Source: DATFVA01 sp963800255
GTDB taxonomy: Bacteria > Bacteroidota > Ignavibacteria > Ignavibacteriales > Ignavibacteriaceae
NCBI GenBank assembly: GCA_963800255.1
Contig: CAWDAK010000001.1
Coordinates: forward strand, 62,001 to 126,000
DNA: 64,000 nt
Direction: 5' to 3'
In this document: positions 1 through 9,706 of the stretch, one piece after another
How the letters are laid out: each line of letters opens with the position of its first letter
Numbering within the stretch: the stretch's first letter is position 1
Position numbers and translations under genes: made by a program
Notes under the pieces: model-generated
Databases searched by the model: none
The model's input: only the letters and a program-made list of their open reading frames with translations
Told to the model about the DNA's origin: nothing

Positions 1-1
1 G

Positions 2-838
2 GCAATACTAAAGGCTCAGTCAATTAAAATACTACAGGAAAAAAATGAAGAGATTATTAAAACCCAGGAGCAGCTTGTTACACAACAAAAGCTAGCCTCC
101 CTGGGAGCACTTACAGCAGGGATTGCACACGAAATTAAAAATCCTCTGAACTTTGTTAATAATTTCTCAGAAATAAGCAGCGAACTCTTAGATGAGGTTA
201 CCGAAGAACTCCAGAATAATAATAAGGAAGAAGTTCTTTCAATTATTAATGACTTAAGACAAAACCTCGATAAAATAAGGCAGCATGGCAAACGTGCAGA
301 TTCTATTGTTAAAGGAATGCTTCTGCATTCAAGGGGTACTACCGGCGAAAAAACTCCAACAGATCTGAATGATCTTCTCGATCAGTATGTTACGCTTGCC
401 TATCACGGTATGCGTGCACAGAATAAAGAGTTCAATATCACGATAGAAAAAGATTACGATAGAACGCTGGGGAAAATTAATGTGGTGCCGCAGGATATCA
501 GCAGGGTTTTTCTGAATATTATTAATAATGCCTGCTATGCAGCTTATGATAAAAAGAAAACCAGCGGGAATGATTTTTCCCCAATACTTAAAGTCTCAAC
601 TAAAAAAATAAAAGGTAAAGTTGAAATCAGAATCTGCGACAATGGAGAAGGAATTCCGGAGTCAGTAAAGAAACAGATATTCAACCCGTTCTTTACTACC
701 AAGCCATCCGGCGAAGGTACCGGTCTCGGTTTGTCACTCAGCTATGATATCATAACAAAGGTCCACGGTGGAAATATCATAGTTGAATCTGAATATGGAA
801 AAGGTGCAGGGTTTATAATTCAATTGCCCTTAACTTAG
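2..838 (+). CDS. Sensor histidine kinase, 5'-truncated by window edge
   Basis: The frame is open from base 2, so the visible part is the C-terminal 278 residues of a longer kinase. It starts in a coiled-coil stretch, followed by the dimerisation/phosphoacceptor (HisKA) motif AGIAHEIKNPLNF with the phosphoacceptor His codon at 128-130. The HATPase domain follows, with N box NIINNACYAAYD, G1 box DNGEGIP and G2 box GEGTGLGLSLSYDI. It should autophosphorylate and pass phosphate to a response regulator. Its catalytic half is very similar to that of the next gene, only 18 bp downstream, so the two look like a tandem duplication. The missing N-terminus is therefore probably also a propeller sensor, but that is inference. 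The two receivers at 4684 and 5074 are likely partners. Confidence 0.93.
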   Translation, partial: AILKAQSIKILQEKNEEIIKTQEQLVTQQKLASLGALTAGIAHEIKNPLNFVNNFSEISSELLDEVTEELQNNNKEEVLSIINDLRQNLDKIRQHGKRADSIVKGMLLHSRGTTGEKTPTDLNDLLDQYVTLAYHGMRAQNKEFNITIEKDYDRTLGKINVVPQDISRVFLNIINNACYAAYDKKKTSGNDFSPILKVSTKKIKGKVEIRICDNGEGIPESVKKQIFNPFFTTKPSGEGTGLGLSLSYDIITKVHGGNIIVESEYGKGAGFIIQLPLT

Positions 839-856
839 ATAAAAGGAAATAGTCTG

Positions 857-3800
857 TTGGCAAAAACAATTTTATCATGTGTAACGAATACAATACTTGT
901 TGTATGGATATTAATGATATTAATATCTACTTCAAGCTTCGCACAAAGGAATTACCTCTTTGAAAATATTTCTATTCCTGAAGGACTTTCAAATGCTACA
1001 GTCAATTATATCTTTCAGGATAGTAACGGGTTTATCTGGATTTCAACTAATGACGGCCTTAACAGGTATGATGGAAACAGAGTTATAGTATTTAAAAACG
1101 ATCCGAATGATTCAACTACACTACCAACTAATGATTGCTATGCCATTGCGGAGGATGCAGAGGGGTTTATCTGGATTGGTGTATCAAATAACATTATCTC
1201 AAAATTCGACCCTAAAAATGAGACTTTTCACAGCTATCCCCTGGAAACTGCGGGGGTCACTAAAATATCATATTCTTATTCTGCTCTTTTGGATTCTAAA
1301 GGGAATTTGTGGTTTGCATCAACATATCACGGAATACAGAAATTCAACAAATCAAAAAATAAGTTTGAACAGGTACACCTCGATGCTAATAATAAAAATG
1401 CTCAATGGGGTAATATCTATGCTATAATTGAATTAAAGAATGGTAATATTTTAGCTGCCGATTATGCAAATGGGGTAAAAAAATACAATGAAAAGCTTAA
1501 TTTATTTCAGCCGTATTATCTTAATTCAAATTTCAACCCGAATGAAATTCAGGTTCTATATGAAGACGCAGCCGGAAATATCTGGCTTGGCGGCAGGAAC
1601 CAACTAGTAAAATATTCTCCTTCTCATCATACTACTGAAGATTTCGATTTATTCCGACTGATCAAGATCCCTACTAGTTACGATAACATCACGGGAATAA
1701 TGCAGGATGATGAAGGATACTTATGGACAAGTGTTTATTCGCAGGGGTTGTATAGAATTAATCTTAAGACAAAAAACATCGAAAGAATTAATTATGCTAA
1801 TAATGCGTTAAACAACTACGGACGGGATGTTATTAATAACATTTATAAAGACAAATACGGGGTTATATGGCTTGGTATATGGGGAAAAGGCATTATCAAA
1901 TTTGATCCGCTTAGAGAACCATTCAACTTTAGTACATTATATACCGGTGACATCGCAAGCTCCGGCGGGAATTTTCCAACGGTATTTGCGGGTTCGCATC
2001 AAAGTAAAGGGATAACAATTGGAACATCTGAAAAAGGCTTATTTGTTTATGATCTTGAAAATCATAAGTTAAACAATATAAAATTTGGTGCTGAAGGGAT
2101 TACAAATATTCAGGGTCTTGCCGTTGATAATGAAGGTAATAAATGGTTCGCATATAATAACCTTGGTCTGCACAAACTTGATAAGAATAATTTACTAAGC
2201 ACTTATCAATCGCCTGATAAAAACAAAACTTCAAGTTATTATGTCAACTCCATAAAAATTGGTTCAGCAGGTAATGTCTGGATAGCCTCCAGACAGGGAT
2301 TTGAAAAATATTATCCTGCCCGGAATCAATATACACTCTTACCCACGATCATGAATAAACCAATGAGTAAAGGACTTTCGCAAAAAATTCATGAAATAGC
2401 CGGCTCACAGGAGCCAATAACTTCCATTGTAAAAGTTGGTGAAGCCTCAAACCTGGAAAAAACATTCACTCTGAGTTCTGACCAAAAAGTTTTGATAATT
2501 GGTCTGGGAGAGGGCCAAATGGATGTTGGCGTGGGTCTTTCAGATGCCGGCGCACTATTAAATGAAGATGGCAGGACAATCTGGTCAATGAACGATTTAT
2601 TTAAAACATTTAATGACGGGGGAGGATATAAAAACCGGATTGCGCTCGGATGTTTAAATTTGAAAAAGGGGAATTATAAAATAACATACGCAACAGATGT
2701 AGGTCACTCTTATGGAACCTGGAATGTAATTCCGCCTCCTGATTCTTTGTGGTATGGTATCCAGGTTTTTAGTTTAGATGAATCTGATTATAACAGCATA
2801 GGTCAGATGTGTGACAAAGAAATTAATTCCGACAAATTTATGCCTTTGGAAATAGGCACATGCATTGAATTCAGCAAGCGGTTCAATGATGTTCTCTGGT
2901 TAGGTTCTACGCAAAGCGGATTCTTTAAATATAATTTAGCAACAGGTCATTTTAAGCAGTACAACTTTGACTCCCTCAATGTCAGTTCTCTGAACAATTA
3001 TATTAATTGCATTTTTGAAGATAATGAAGGCATAGTATGGATAGCGACAGCAAACAGTTTATTAAGATTTGATCCCGCGACTGAAATAATTAGCAAGTTT
3101 GATCAGAAAGATGGACTCCCCTCTAATCAAATAAATTCCATTGTTGAAGATCTTGAAGGAAGTCTCTGGATTAATACCTCGGCCGGACTATCCAAACTGA
3201 ATAAAAATGCTCCTAAGGATAAGTGGAATTTTGTCAATTTTGATGTTCAGGACGGGCTGCAGGGTTTTACAAACAGCAAAGCAAGCTGGATAGGAAAAGA
3301 TGGCGAGATATTTTTAGGTGGAATCGATGGGTTCACATATTTCTATCCCGGCAAAATTAACGAAATTAAACCGGATATTGTTATAGAAGACATAAAGGTT
3401 TCTGATATCTCACTTAAATCAGATTCCTCTGAAATTAAGATTAACAAAAGTGTAATGAATCTTAATGAACTTGATCTTTCCTATACGCAAAATAATTTAT
3501 CTTTTGAGTTTGCATCGCTTCATTATTCAAGACCTGAAAAAAATAAAATTATTTATAGACTGGAGGGATTTGATAATCACTGGATATCCACAGATCGAAA
3601 TTTTGCATCTTACACAAATCTTGCTCCCGGTGAATATCAGTTTATTGTTAAAGGCTCAAATGGTGATGGGATCTGGAATGACAAGGGGAAATCAGTTAAG
3701 ATATATATACACCCTCCCTGGTGGAGAACTCTCTCCGCATACATTGGCTATTTTTTCCTATTTGCATTTATGGTGTTCGGTATAGACAGGTTCCAGAGAA

Positions 3801-4687
3801 GACGCCTAATTGAAAAAGAACGGACCCTGGCTAAAGAAAAAGAGCTAGAGCAGGCTAAAGAAATTGAAAAGGCGTACAACAAATTGAAGAACACACAAAC
3901 CCAGCTTATTCATGCTGAAAAGATGGCATCGCTGGGAGAGCTTACGGCAGGAATAGCGCACGAAATTAAAAACCCATTGAACTTTATAAATAATTTTTCT
4001 GAGATAAGTACCGAGCTGCTTGATGAAATGCAGATTGAATTAAACAGCGGCAGCAACGGGACTGAAAGTGTGAAGGAGATAGTGGATAATTTAAGGCAGA
4101 ATCTTGAAAAGATAACTCAGCATGGAAAACGTGCGGACTCGATTGTCAAGGGAATGCTCCTTCACTCAAGAGGGACTTCGGGTGAAAAAGTACTGACAGA
4201 TATAAATGAACTTCTGGATCAGTATACAGCACTGGCCTATCATGGTATGCGTGCACTGAATAAAGAGTTCAATATTACAATTGAAAAAGATTACGATAAA
4301 ACACTGGGGAAAATTAATGTGGTGCCGCAGGATCTCAGCAGAGTATTCCTGAATATTATTAACAATGCCTGCTACGCGGCTTATGACAAAAGGAAAAAGA
4401 ACGGTAATGATTTTTCCCCGGTTATCAGGGTTTCTACCAGAAACTTAGAGAATAAGGTAGAAATCTGTATTAGAGATAATGGACTGGGGATTCCGGAGGA
4501 TGTAAAGGATAAGTTATTTAACCCCTTCTTTACTACCAAGCCAACAGGTGAAGGAACGGGTCTGGGACTTTCATTAAGCTATGACATCATTACAAAGATG
4601 CATAACGGGAATATAGTTTTTAAAACTGAAGAAGGTAATTACACAGAATTTATAATAACATTACCTAAACAAAGTGAGGCAAAATGA
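857..4687 (+). CDS. Two-component regulator propeller sensor histidine kinase
   Basis: A 1276-residue hybrid periplasmic sensor. The start is TTG, supported by an AAGGAAAT SD about 7 bases upstream and by the complete signal peptide it gives (residues 1-30, ending SSFAQ). Repeated propeller (Reg_prop) motifs of the type EDAEGFIWIG run to about residue 800, interrupted around residues 523-643 by a different domain. A Y_Y_Y domain (about 890-950), one membrane helix (about 957-976), a coiled coil and the kinase core follow: HisKA with His1035 in GIAHEIKNPLN, then HATPase boxes near 1153 (NIINNA), 1208 (DNGLGIP) and 1231 (GEGTGLGLS). Unlike Bacteroides hybrid two-component systems it has no fused receiver or AraC domain; the next gene supplies a separate receiver through an ATGA overlap. 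The ligand is unknown. Confidence 0.95.
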   Translation: MAKTILSCVTNTILVVWILMILISTSSFAQRNYLFENISIPEGLSNATVNYIFQDSNGFIWISTNDGLNRYDGNRVIVFKNDPNDSTTLPTNDCYAIAEDAEGFIWIGVSNNIISKFDPKNETFHSYPLETAGVTKISYSYSALLDSKGNLWFASTYHGIQKFNKSKNKFEQVHLDANNKNAQWGNIYAIIELKNGNILAADYANGVKKYNEKLNLFQPYYLNSNFNPNEIQVLYEDAAGNIWLGGRNQLVKYSPSHHTTEDFDLFRLIKIPTSYDNITGIMQDDEGYLWTSVYSQGLYRINLKTKNIERINYANNALNNYGRDVINNIYKDKYGVIWLGIWGKGIIKFDPLREPFNFSTLYTGDIASSGGNFPTVFAGSHQSKGITIGTSEKGLFVYDLENHKLNNIKFGAEGITNIQGLAVDNEGNKWFAYNNLGLHKLDKNNLLSTYQSPDKNKTSSYYVNSIKIGSAGNVWIASRQGFEKYYPARNQYTLLPTIMNKPMSKGLSQKIHEIAGSQEPITSIVKVGEASNLEKTFTLSSDQKVLIIGLGEGQMDVGVGLSDAGALLNEDGRTIWSMNDLFKTFNDGGGYKNRIALGCLNLKKGNYKITYATDVGHSYGTWNVIPPPDSLWYGIQVFSLDESDYNSIGQMCDKEINSDKFMPLEIGTCIEFSKRFNDVLWLGSTQSGFFKYNLATGHFKQYNFDSLNVSSLNNYINCIFEDNEGIVWIATANSLLRFDPATEIISKFDQKDGLPSNQINSIVEDLEGSLWINTSAGLSKLNKNAPKDKWNFVNFDVQDGLQGFTNSKASWIGKDGEIFLGGIDGFTYFYPGKINEIKPDIVIEDIKVSDISLKSDSSEIKINKSVMNLNELDLSYTQNNLSFEFASLHYSRPEKNKIIYRLEGFDNHWISTDRNFASYTNLAPGEYQFIVKGSNGDGIWNDKGKSVKIYIHPPWWRTLSAYIGYFFLFAFMVFGIDRFQRRRLIEKERTLAKEKELEQAKEIEKAYNKLKNTQTQLIHAEKMASLGELTAGIAHEIKNPLNFINNFSEISTELLDEMQIELNSGSNGTESVKEIVDNLRQNLEKITQHGKRADSIVKGMLLHSRGTSGEKVLTDINELLDQYTALAYHGMRALNKEFNITIEKDYDKTLGKINVVPQDLSRVFLNIINNACYAAYDKRKKNGNDFSPVIRVSTRNLENKVEICIRDNGLGIPEDVKDKLFNPFFTTKPTGEGTGLGLSLSYDIITKMHNGNIVFKTEEGNYTEFIITLPKQSEAK

Positions 4688-5061
4688 AATTGTTAGTGGT
4701 AGATGATGAAAGCGATGTACAGTTTTTATTTCAGCAGAAATTCAGGAAGGAACTGAAGGCGGGTACAATTCATATAAAATATGCTTTGAACGGAATTTCC
4801 GCTCTGGAATTGCTGGAATCAGTTGAAAATAAATATGAATATTTGATTTTAACTGATATTAATATGCCGGAGATGAACGGGATAGAACTGCTCAAAAATA
4901 TTAAGTCAAGGTACCCTTCACTTAAAGTGATTATAATAACCGCATACGGAGATGAACAGAACTTTAATATGGCAAAAAAACTTGGAGCAGATGACTACTT
5001 TACAAAGCCTCTTCAGTTCGATTTGCTGAAAACAAGGTTAGGTTATCCAAATGCAATCTAA
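4684..5061 (+). CDS. Single-domain response regulator (receiver only)
   Basis: A 125-residue CheY-like receiver with no output domain. The acidic pair is VVDDE at the N-terminus, the phosphoacceptor is Asp58 in LTDINMPEMNG, the conserved Thr/Ser position lies in IITAYG, and the conserved Lys is K108 in FTKPL. Its ATG overlaps the stop of the upstream kinase (ATGA), so translation is probably coupled and it is the likely direct phosphate acceptor. With no effector domain it may act as a phosphorelay shuttle or by protein contact, possibly handing signal to the neighbouring receiver-phosphatase. Confidence 0.93.
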   Translation: MKLLVVDDESDVQFLFQQKFRKELKAGTIHIKYALNGISALELLESVENKYEYLILTDINMPEMNGIELLKNIKSRYPSLKVIIITAYGDEQNFNMAKKLGADDYFTKPLQFDLLKTRLGYPNAI

Positions 5062-5073
5062 GGATATAATGAA

Positions 5074-6249
5074 ATGCAATTAGCAAAAATTTTAGTAGTA
5101 GACGATGAACCAGATCTCCAGTCATTGATCCGTCAGAAATTCAGGAATAAGATTAAAGCTAAGGAGTATGAATTTCAGTTTGCCGAAAATGGTGTTGAAG
5201 CTCTGGAAATAATATCGAATGACGGAGCAATTGATCTTGTTTTAACGGATATCAATATGCCGGTGATGGATGGATTGACATTCCTCTCTAAATTGAATGA
5301 ACTGAATAAGAAGATTCTCAGATCCGTAATTGTTTCTGCTTATGGGGATATGGACAATATAAGAACAGCAATGAACAGGGGCGCGTATGATTTTGTTACC
5401 AAGCCGATAGATTTAAAAGATCTTGAGATTACAATTGAAAAATCGCTGAGGGAAATCGAAAAGTATAAAATCGCTATGATGGCTCATGATACACTTGTAG
5501 CCCTCAGGCAGGAACTGGATATTGCTACTATAATACAGACATCTATGCTGCCAAAGTCATTTCCGGCTTTCCCTGACAGGAATGAGTTTGATATTTATGC
5601 CAGTATGATCCCGGCGAAGGAGGTGGGCGGAGACTTTTATGATTTTTTTCTTATTGATAAGTACAAACTGGGGGTTATTATTGGTGATGTTTCGGGAAAA
5701 GGAATTGCCGCAGCATTGCTGATGGCAGTATGCAAAACATTGCTTAAGGTAACTGCCGCCAAGGGAATGCCTGCCGATGATGTGCTTTCAGAAGTAAATA
5801 AGATGCTGGTGAAAGAAAGTCCTTCTAATATGTTTGTAACTGTTTTTTACGGGATCCTCGATACAAGAAATGGATCATTTGAATACTCGAACGGAGGTCA
5901 TAATCCCCCCTGCCTGCTGTCAGCTGACGGCAGTATTACAGCAATCGATAAAGCAGGAGGACTGATGCTGGGGGCTTTCGAACTTTCAGATTATGAATCG
6001 AATATTATAATGCTGAAACCGGGTGAGAGTATTTTCTTTTACACGGATGGCGTAACGGAAGCATTTAATGAGGAAGAGGAGGAATTTAACGAACACAGAC
6101 TTAATGCCCTTCTTGGTACCCTCAGCAGTCTAAATAATAAAGAAATTGTGGACAAGGTTTTTGCGGGTCTTGCTGATTTTACAGCAGGCGCAGAACAATC
6201 GGATGACATCACCTGTATGGTCTTAAAATATTTTGGGAGATCTGAATAA
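5074..6249 (+). CDS. Response regulator with PP2C/SpoIIE-type phosphatase output
   Basis: A 391-residue protein. Residues 1-125 are a receiver (Asp59 in LTDINMPVMDG, Lys in FVTKP). A helical linker leads to a PPM/SpoIIE phosphatase domain with metal-binding motifs VGGDFYD, GDVSGKGIAAA, FYTDGVTEA and the terminal SDDITCMVLK. Proteins of this RsbU/RssB-like architecture dephosphorylate anti-sigma-factor antagonists when the receiver is phosphorylated. The substrate here is unknown and no STAS or RsbW-like gene is visible in the window. It lies 12 bp after the single receiver and closes the kinase-receiver-receiver cluster, so it is probably that pathway's output. Confidence 0.93.
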   Translation: MQLAKILVVDDEPDLQSLIRQKFRNKIKAKEYEFQFAENGVEALEIISNDGAIDLVLTDINMPVMDGLTFLSKLNELNKKILRSVIVSAYGDMDNIRTAMNRGAYDFVTKPIDLKDLEITIEKSLREIEKYKIAMMAHDTLVALRQELDIATIIQTSMLPKSFPAFPDRNEFDIYASMIPAKEVGGDFYDFFLIDKYKLGVIIGDVSGKGIAAALLMAVCKTLLKVTAAKGMPADDVLSEVNKMLVKESPSNMFVTVFYGILDTRNGSFEYSNGGHNPPCLLSADGSITAIDKAGGLMLGAFELSDYESNIIMLKPGESIFFYTDGVTEAFNEEEEEFNEHRLNALLGTLSSLNNKEIVDKVFAGLADFTAGAEQSDDITCMVLKYFGRSE

Positions 6250-6333
6250 TTTTATGTCCCTTTTCCTGATTTATGCGTACTATCCGGATGTACCCTTTTC
6301 ATTACTTAAATTTCAACAAAATCGGAGGTTCGG

Positions 6334-7464
6334 ATGCTCAAATCTACCGCATTTTTCAACATGTTCTTTTTCCTGCTATTAATTTTTACCATAAACACAC
6401 CTATTTTCTCCCAATCCCCTGATACTCTCTTTTTTGAGCCTTTTAATGATATGTCTAACTGGACTGCTGTTGGTCCGCTGGGGCAGCAGAACTGGACAAT
6501 AGAGAATACTAATTATGCCGGAGGGTATTCATCTCCCGAAGTTCGTTTCACCTGGGAATATATTTTTGTTGGTGAGTCGTATTTGCTTGCCTCCCCTGTA
6601 TTCACAGGTTCAGCTGGACATAGTATGGAACTAAAATTTAATTATTATGAGGATTACTGGTCGAATATCGTTTATGTAGGCGTTGCAATAACGGGTGACG
6701 GCGGAGGTACTTATACGTCTGTGTGGGAACTGCAGGCGAGCGGAAATTCCGGACCGGAAGAGGTCACTGTTAATTTCACCGGTATTGATAATATGCAGGT
6801 TGCTCTTTACTACCTCGGTAACGCCAATGATATTGATTTTTGGTACGTGGACGATTTAACACTGATGGATATGGATGCTGTTCCTGTTGAACTTACTTCT
6901 TTTACTGCTTCTGCCGGGAATGGAAATGTACAGCTTAACTGGATGACTGCTACTGAAACCAATAATAAAGGATTTGAGATTCAGAGGTCAGAATTAAAAG
7001 ATAAACCATCCCGGTGGGAGAATGCGGGCTTTGTGATTGGCAATGGCACAACTTCGAACCCTGTTGAATATCATTTTACGGATACTAATGTTAAATCCGG
7101 AAAATACCTTTATCGCCTGAAGCAGATTGATTTTGACGGTTCATTTGAGTATTCAAATGAAGTTGAAATTGAAGTGACCGCTCCTGCTGAGTTCTCGCTT
7201 AAACAAAACTACCCTAATCCTTTTAATCCCTCAACCAGGATTGCCTTCAATCTTCCTGTGGATGCCAGGGTAACATTAAACATTTATGATGTACTCGGGC
7301 AGAAAGTGACCACTTTGATTAATGGAAATTTATCCGCCGGTGAAAAGGACATAACTTTTGATGCATCCGGCCTTAATAGCGGAATTTACTTCTACCGGGT
7401 GGAGGCTTCATCACCTGACGGACAAGAATTTACTTCGGTCAGGAAAATGATCCTAACAAAGTAA
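6334..7464 (+). CDS. Secreted protein with T9SS type A sorting domain
   Basis: A 376-residue exported protein with an ideal SD (GGAGG) before the ATG. It has an N-terminal signal peptide (residues 1-27, ending PIFSQ), then a beta-rich region (about 30-185) resembling choice-of-anchor or MAM-like jellyroll domains with a FEPFNDMSNW start. A fibronectin-like linker begins VPVELTSFTA and contains LNWMTATETNNKGFEIQRS. The C-terminal sorting domain (about 286-376) has NYPNPFNPSTRI, a LxIYDVLGQ segment and a GIYFYRVEA...KMILTK end. T9SS substrates use this domain for outer-membrane export. The same linker-plus-sorter arrangement occurs in the deiminase at 57194-59197. Cargo function is unknown. Confidence 0.9.
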   Translation: MLKSTAFFNMFFFLLLIFTINTPIFSQSPDTLFFEPFNDMSNWTAVGPLGQQNWTIENTNYAGGYSSPEVRFTWEYIFVGESYLLASPVFTGSAGHSMELKFNYYEDYWSNIVYVGVAITGDGGGTYTSVWELQASGNSGPEEVTVNFTGIDNMQVALYYLGNANDIDFWYVDDLTLMDMDAVPVELTSFTASAGNGNVQLNWMTATETNNKGFEIQRSELKDKPSRWENAGFVIGNGTTSNPVEYHFTDTNVKSGKYLYRLKQIDFDGSFEYSNEVEIEVTAPAEFSLKQNYPNPFNPSTRIAFNLPVDARVTLNIYDVLGQKVTTLINGNLSAGEKDITFDASGLNSGIYFYRVEASSPDGQEFTSVRKMILTK

Positions 7465-7481
7465 AGATTCAAGTATAAACC

Positions 7482-7613
7482 GTGAGGTTGTCTCGCTGCT
7501 GCGCCGAAGGCGAAGTCCCGCCCCGCGGGATCATTCCGAATTTATTTCGGAATCTAACCGAGAACCTGAAATCAGTTAAGTTTGACAAAATCAGCCTTTT
7601 GAGACAGCCTCAC
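7482..7613. repeat. Palindromic element A of the AGGCTGTCT family (terminator-like)
   Basis: A 132-bp element bounded by near-perfect 13-bp inverted repeats: GTGAGGTTGTCTC at 7482-7494 and GAGACAGCCTCAC at 7601-7613, with one G-T pair. Inside is another hairpin, ATTCCGAA (7533-7540) with TTCGGAAT (7545-7552), and a short GC-rich palindrome near 7517-7530. It sits 17 bp after the stop of the T9SS protein and may terminate that transcript. The termini match the element at 10200-10310. The reading frame across it (7482-7718) looks spurious. Confidence 0.75.
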
Positions 7614-7734
7614 CCCCCCATTTTTATAAGGTCCCCTATATATTCCTCCTCTGCCTCACAACATTATTATATATCACTAATGCCTTCCGGAATAATGATT
7701 ATAATAAAGAATCAATAACTTGCAGGGATAATGA

Positions 7735-9388
7735 ATGAATTTAAAATCCATATGGAAAGAAACAACATACAGGGTGATTATTATAGCAGCCGGTGCCCTG
7801 CTGTTCTTCTTCCTTGCAGTTATTATATTCTCCGATCCCCTTCTGAACTCGCTTGTTAAAGATAAACTAGTAGCTAAAGCCAACTCAGCAAAAAACACAA
7901 ACCTTCACATAGATGACATGAGTTACCACCTTTTTTCTAACTCAGTTGAAGCTGCCGGAATCAGGTTTTCCTATGAAGATTCGTCTGCAGCGGGCAGAAC
8001 GACCTATAATATTGTAATTGCTTCATTTGAAATATCAGGGATAAATTGGTTTAAAGTAATCTTCGGTTCAGGATTATCGATAGGTACAACAGTCGTGAAG
8101 CAGCCTGTCCTTCAGGTAAAATCGGAGACGGGTGAAAAACAGCAGGACAAAAAAGAGAATTCCGGGAATGGAAAACAAAAGTATACTCCCCTCTTCAGCA
8201 AATCTTTTGCCTCCGGTTTACCTTCACGCATAAATCCATTGAACATTAATAAGCTGGAAATCCGTTCCGGAAAACTTTTCCGTACTTCTGATACCGGTGA
8301 TGAAACAACAAAGGATACAATCAGCAATTTTAACCTGGACATCAGTGGAATTATTATAGATTCAACAAGGAGCGATAGTTCTCTTAAGTACATTATAGCG
8401 AATGGTTTCAGGTTTGAAGCTCAGAATATCAGCAGGAAATATGTAAAAGGCGGGAATATTCTCGCAGTAGATTCGGTTCTTGTTTCCGGTGATGATTCTC
8501 TTTTCAAAGTAAGGAACTTTTCTTACAAACCATTCCTTTCCAGAAGCGATTATTTTGCCAGGAAGAAATACCGGTCCGACAGAAGAATTATAACGATTGC
8601 GGATCTGAAAATGAAAGGAGTAAACTTCAGTGATATTGTTCAGAAAAGTATATTCACTGCAGGTTCCGGTGTAATAAATGATTTCTTTGTTGAAATTCTT
8701 ACCGACAAACGTAAAGCAATAGCTCCTGATTTTGCTCCTAAAATGCCGAATGAAATTCTGCAGGACCTGAATTTCGGATTAAGTATTAATAAGTTTGAGT
8801 TTAAGCAGGGCGAGATCGATGTTAAGGCTTTACTTGAGAACAGTGATACCGCTGCTGTACTGCCTTTTTCAAATGTGTACGCAGAGATTTATGACCTTGG
8901 TAATCTTAAGGGAGGCAAAAAATATGCTGTGATAAAGGCGCAGGGAAATATGTTCAAAGCTGCTAAGCTGAGTCTGCAGGTTCATTTAGACCAGCGTTCG
9001 AAAAAACTTAACTATCAAAACAAGGGGAAACTGGATTCAATGGGAGTTAAACAAATGAATCAGTGGCTTCTTATAGATGAACTTACAAAGATAACCGATG
9101 GGACATGTCTCAAAAGTCCATTTTTCCGCCGAAATGAAAGATGGAAAAGCACATGCTATAGTAACTCCTGTGTACGAAAACCTTAAGGTGGAATTGCTTG
9201 ACAAAAGCAAGAAAGAGAAAAAGATTAAGACATTCCTGGCAAAAACATTTAAGATAAGGGCTGCAAATCCTGAAGATGGGAATTTAAAAACAGGACAAGC
9301 GGATTATGTTGGAAGCAAAGATGATACATTTTTTGATCAACTCTGGATACCAGTGAAGAATGCACTGGGTGAAGTAGCCGGTTTCTAA
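7735..9388 (+). pseudogene. AsmA/DUF748-like membrane-anchored protein, single-base frameshift
   Basis: Two overlapping frames (7735-9186 and one covering 9098-9388) make one protein of about 550 residues. An N-terminal membrane anchor (about residues 14-34) is followed by a long beta-rich periplasmic region like AsmA/DUF748 proteins, which span the envelope and are linked to lipid transport or outer-membrane integrity. The family assignment is from general appearance (membrane anchor plus ...DKLVAKAN...NLHIDDMSYHL... start), so it is moderate. The frame shifts at the GGG run 9100-9102: removing one G joins KITDG directly to HVSKVHFSAEMKDGKA. The downstream part keeps good coding character, so this is either a recent mutation or a sequencing insertion. 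Confidence 0.8.
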
Positions 9389-9413
9389 ACTTTTCCTTCA
9401 CCCAGAAATTTAA

Positions 9414-9527
9414 TTATGTTAATAAATATATAATGTAACCGATTATAAGAGGGACCAGAAGCATAATTACTCCTTCTATAATCGATTTTAGTCCTGATTT
9501 GTCTTCTTCACTAGCTGCTTTTTTCAA
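9414..9527 (-). CDS. Small membrane protein (37 aa), TTG start
   Basis: This short frame was found by reading the minus strand. It starts TTG at 9527 with AGGGAG about 9 bases upstream and ends TAA at 9414. The product has a charged N-terminus (KKAASEEDKSGLKS) and one hydrophobic segment (VIMLLVPLIIGYIIYLL). It follows the 40-aa frame at 9541-9663 by 13 bp on the same strand, so the two form a mini-operon. Single-pass peptides of this size often act as accessory subunits of transporters or oxidases, but no partner gene adjoins it. The existence of the gene is inferred from the SD, the membrane segment and the pairing. Confidence 0.5.
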   Translation of the reverse strand: MKKAASEEDKSGLKSIIEGVIMLLVPLIIGYIIYLLT

Positions 9528-9540
9528 AATTTTTATCTCC

Positions 9541-9663
9541 CTATGGATTATCTGATTTATTTTCTTTCCGTTCTGATGCGAATACCCTGATAAAGCAGAA
9601 AACAGTAAGGTAAATTATTATTCCCCATGCACCGATTAAGAAGATCCAGCCGCTTAGTTCCAT
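9541..9663 (-). CDS. Small membrane protein (40 aa)
   Basis: A short minus-strand frame with an ATG at 9661-9663 preceded by AAGGAAAAGAC, a good SD at normal spacing. The product begins MELSGWIFLIGAWGIII, contains one membrane helix (about residues 5-27), and has a basic/polar tail ending KENKSDNP. It is the first of two adjacent small membrane genes (see 9414-9527). The layout (GW..., aromatic-rich helix, charged tail) resembles short accessory peptides found beside sodium-coupled transporters, but I cannot assign a family. No transporter is adjacent here; the nearest symporter is at 15594. Confidence 0.55.
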   Translation of the reverse strand: MELSGWIFLIGAWGIIIYLTVFCFIRVFASERKENKSDNP

Positions 9664-9706
9664 GTCTTTTCCTTATGTTTAATGTAGTATGGGTCGTCGC
9701 ATTGTT

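Noticed and set aside
7482..7718. A 78-aa plus-strand frame after the T9SS protein
   Set aside because: It is a translation of the palindromic element and T-rich gap, with no SD, no domain and low-complexity residues.
9100..9102. Programmed ribosomal frameshift in the AsmA-like gene
   Set aside because: No slippery heptamer and no strong downstream structure are seen; a single extra G in a GGG run is a simpler explanation, and two further genes show similar single-base breaks.
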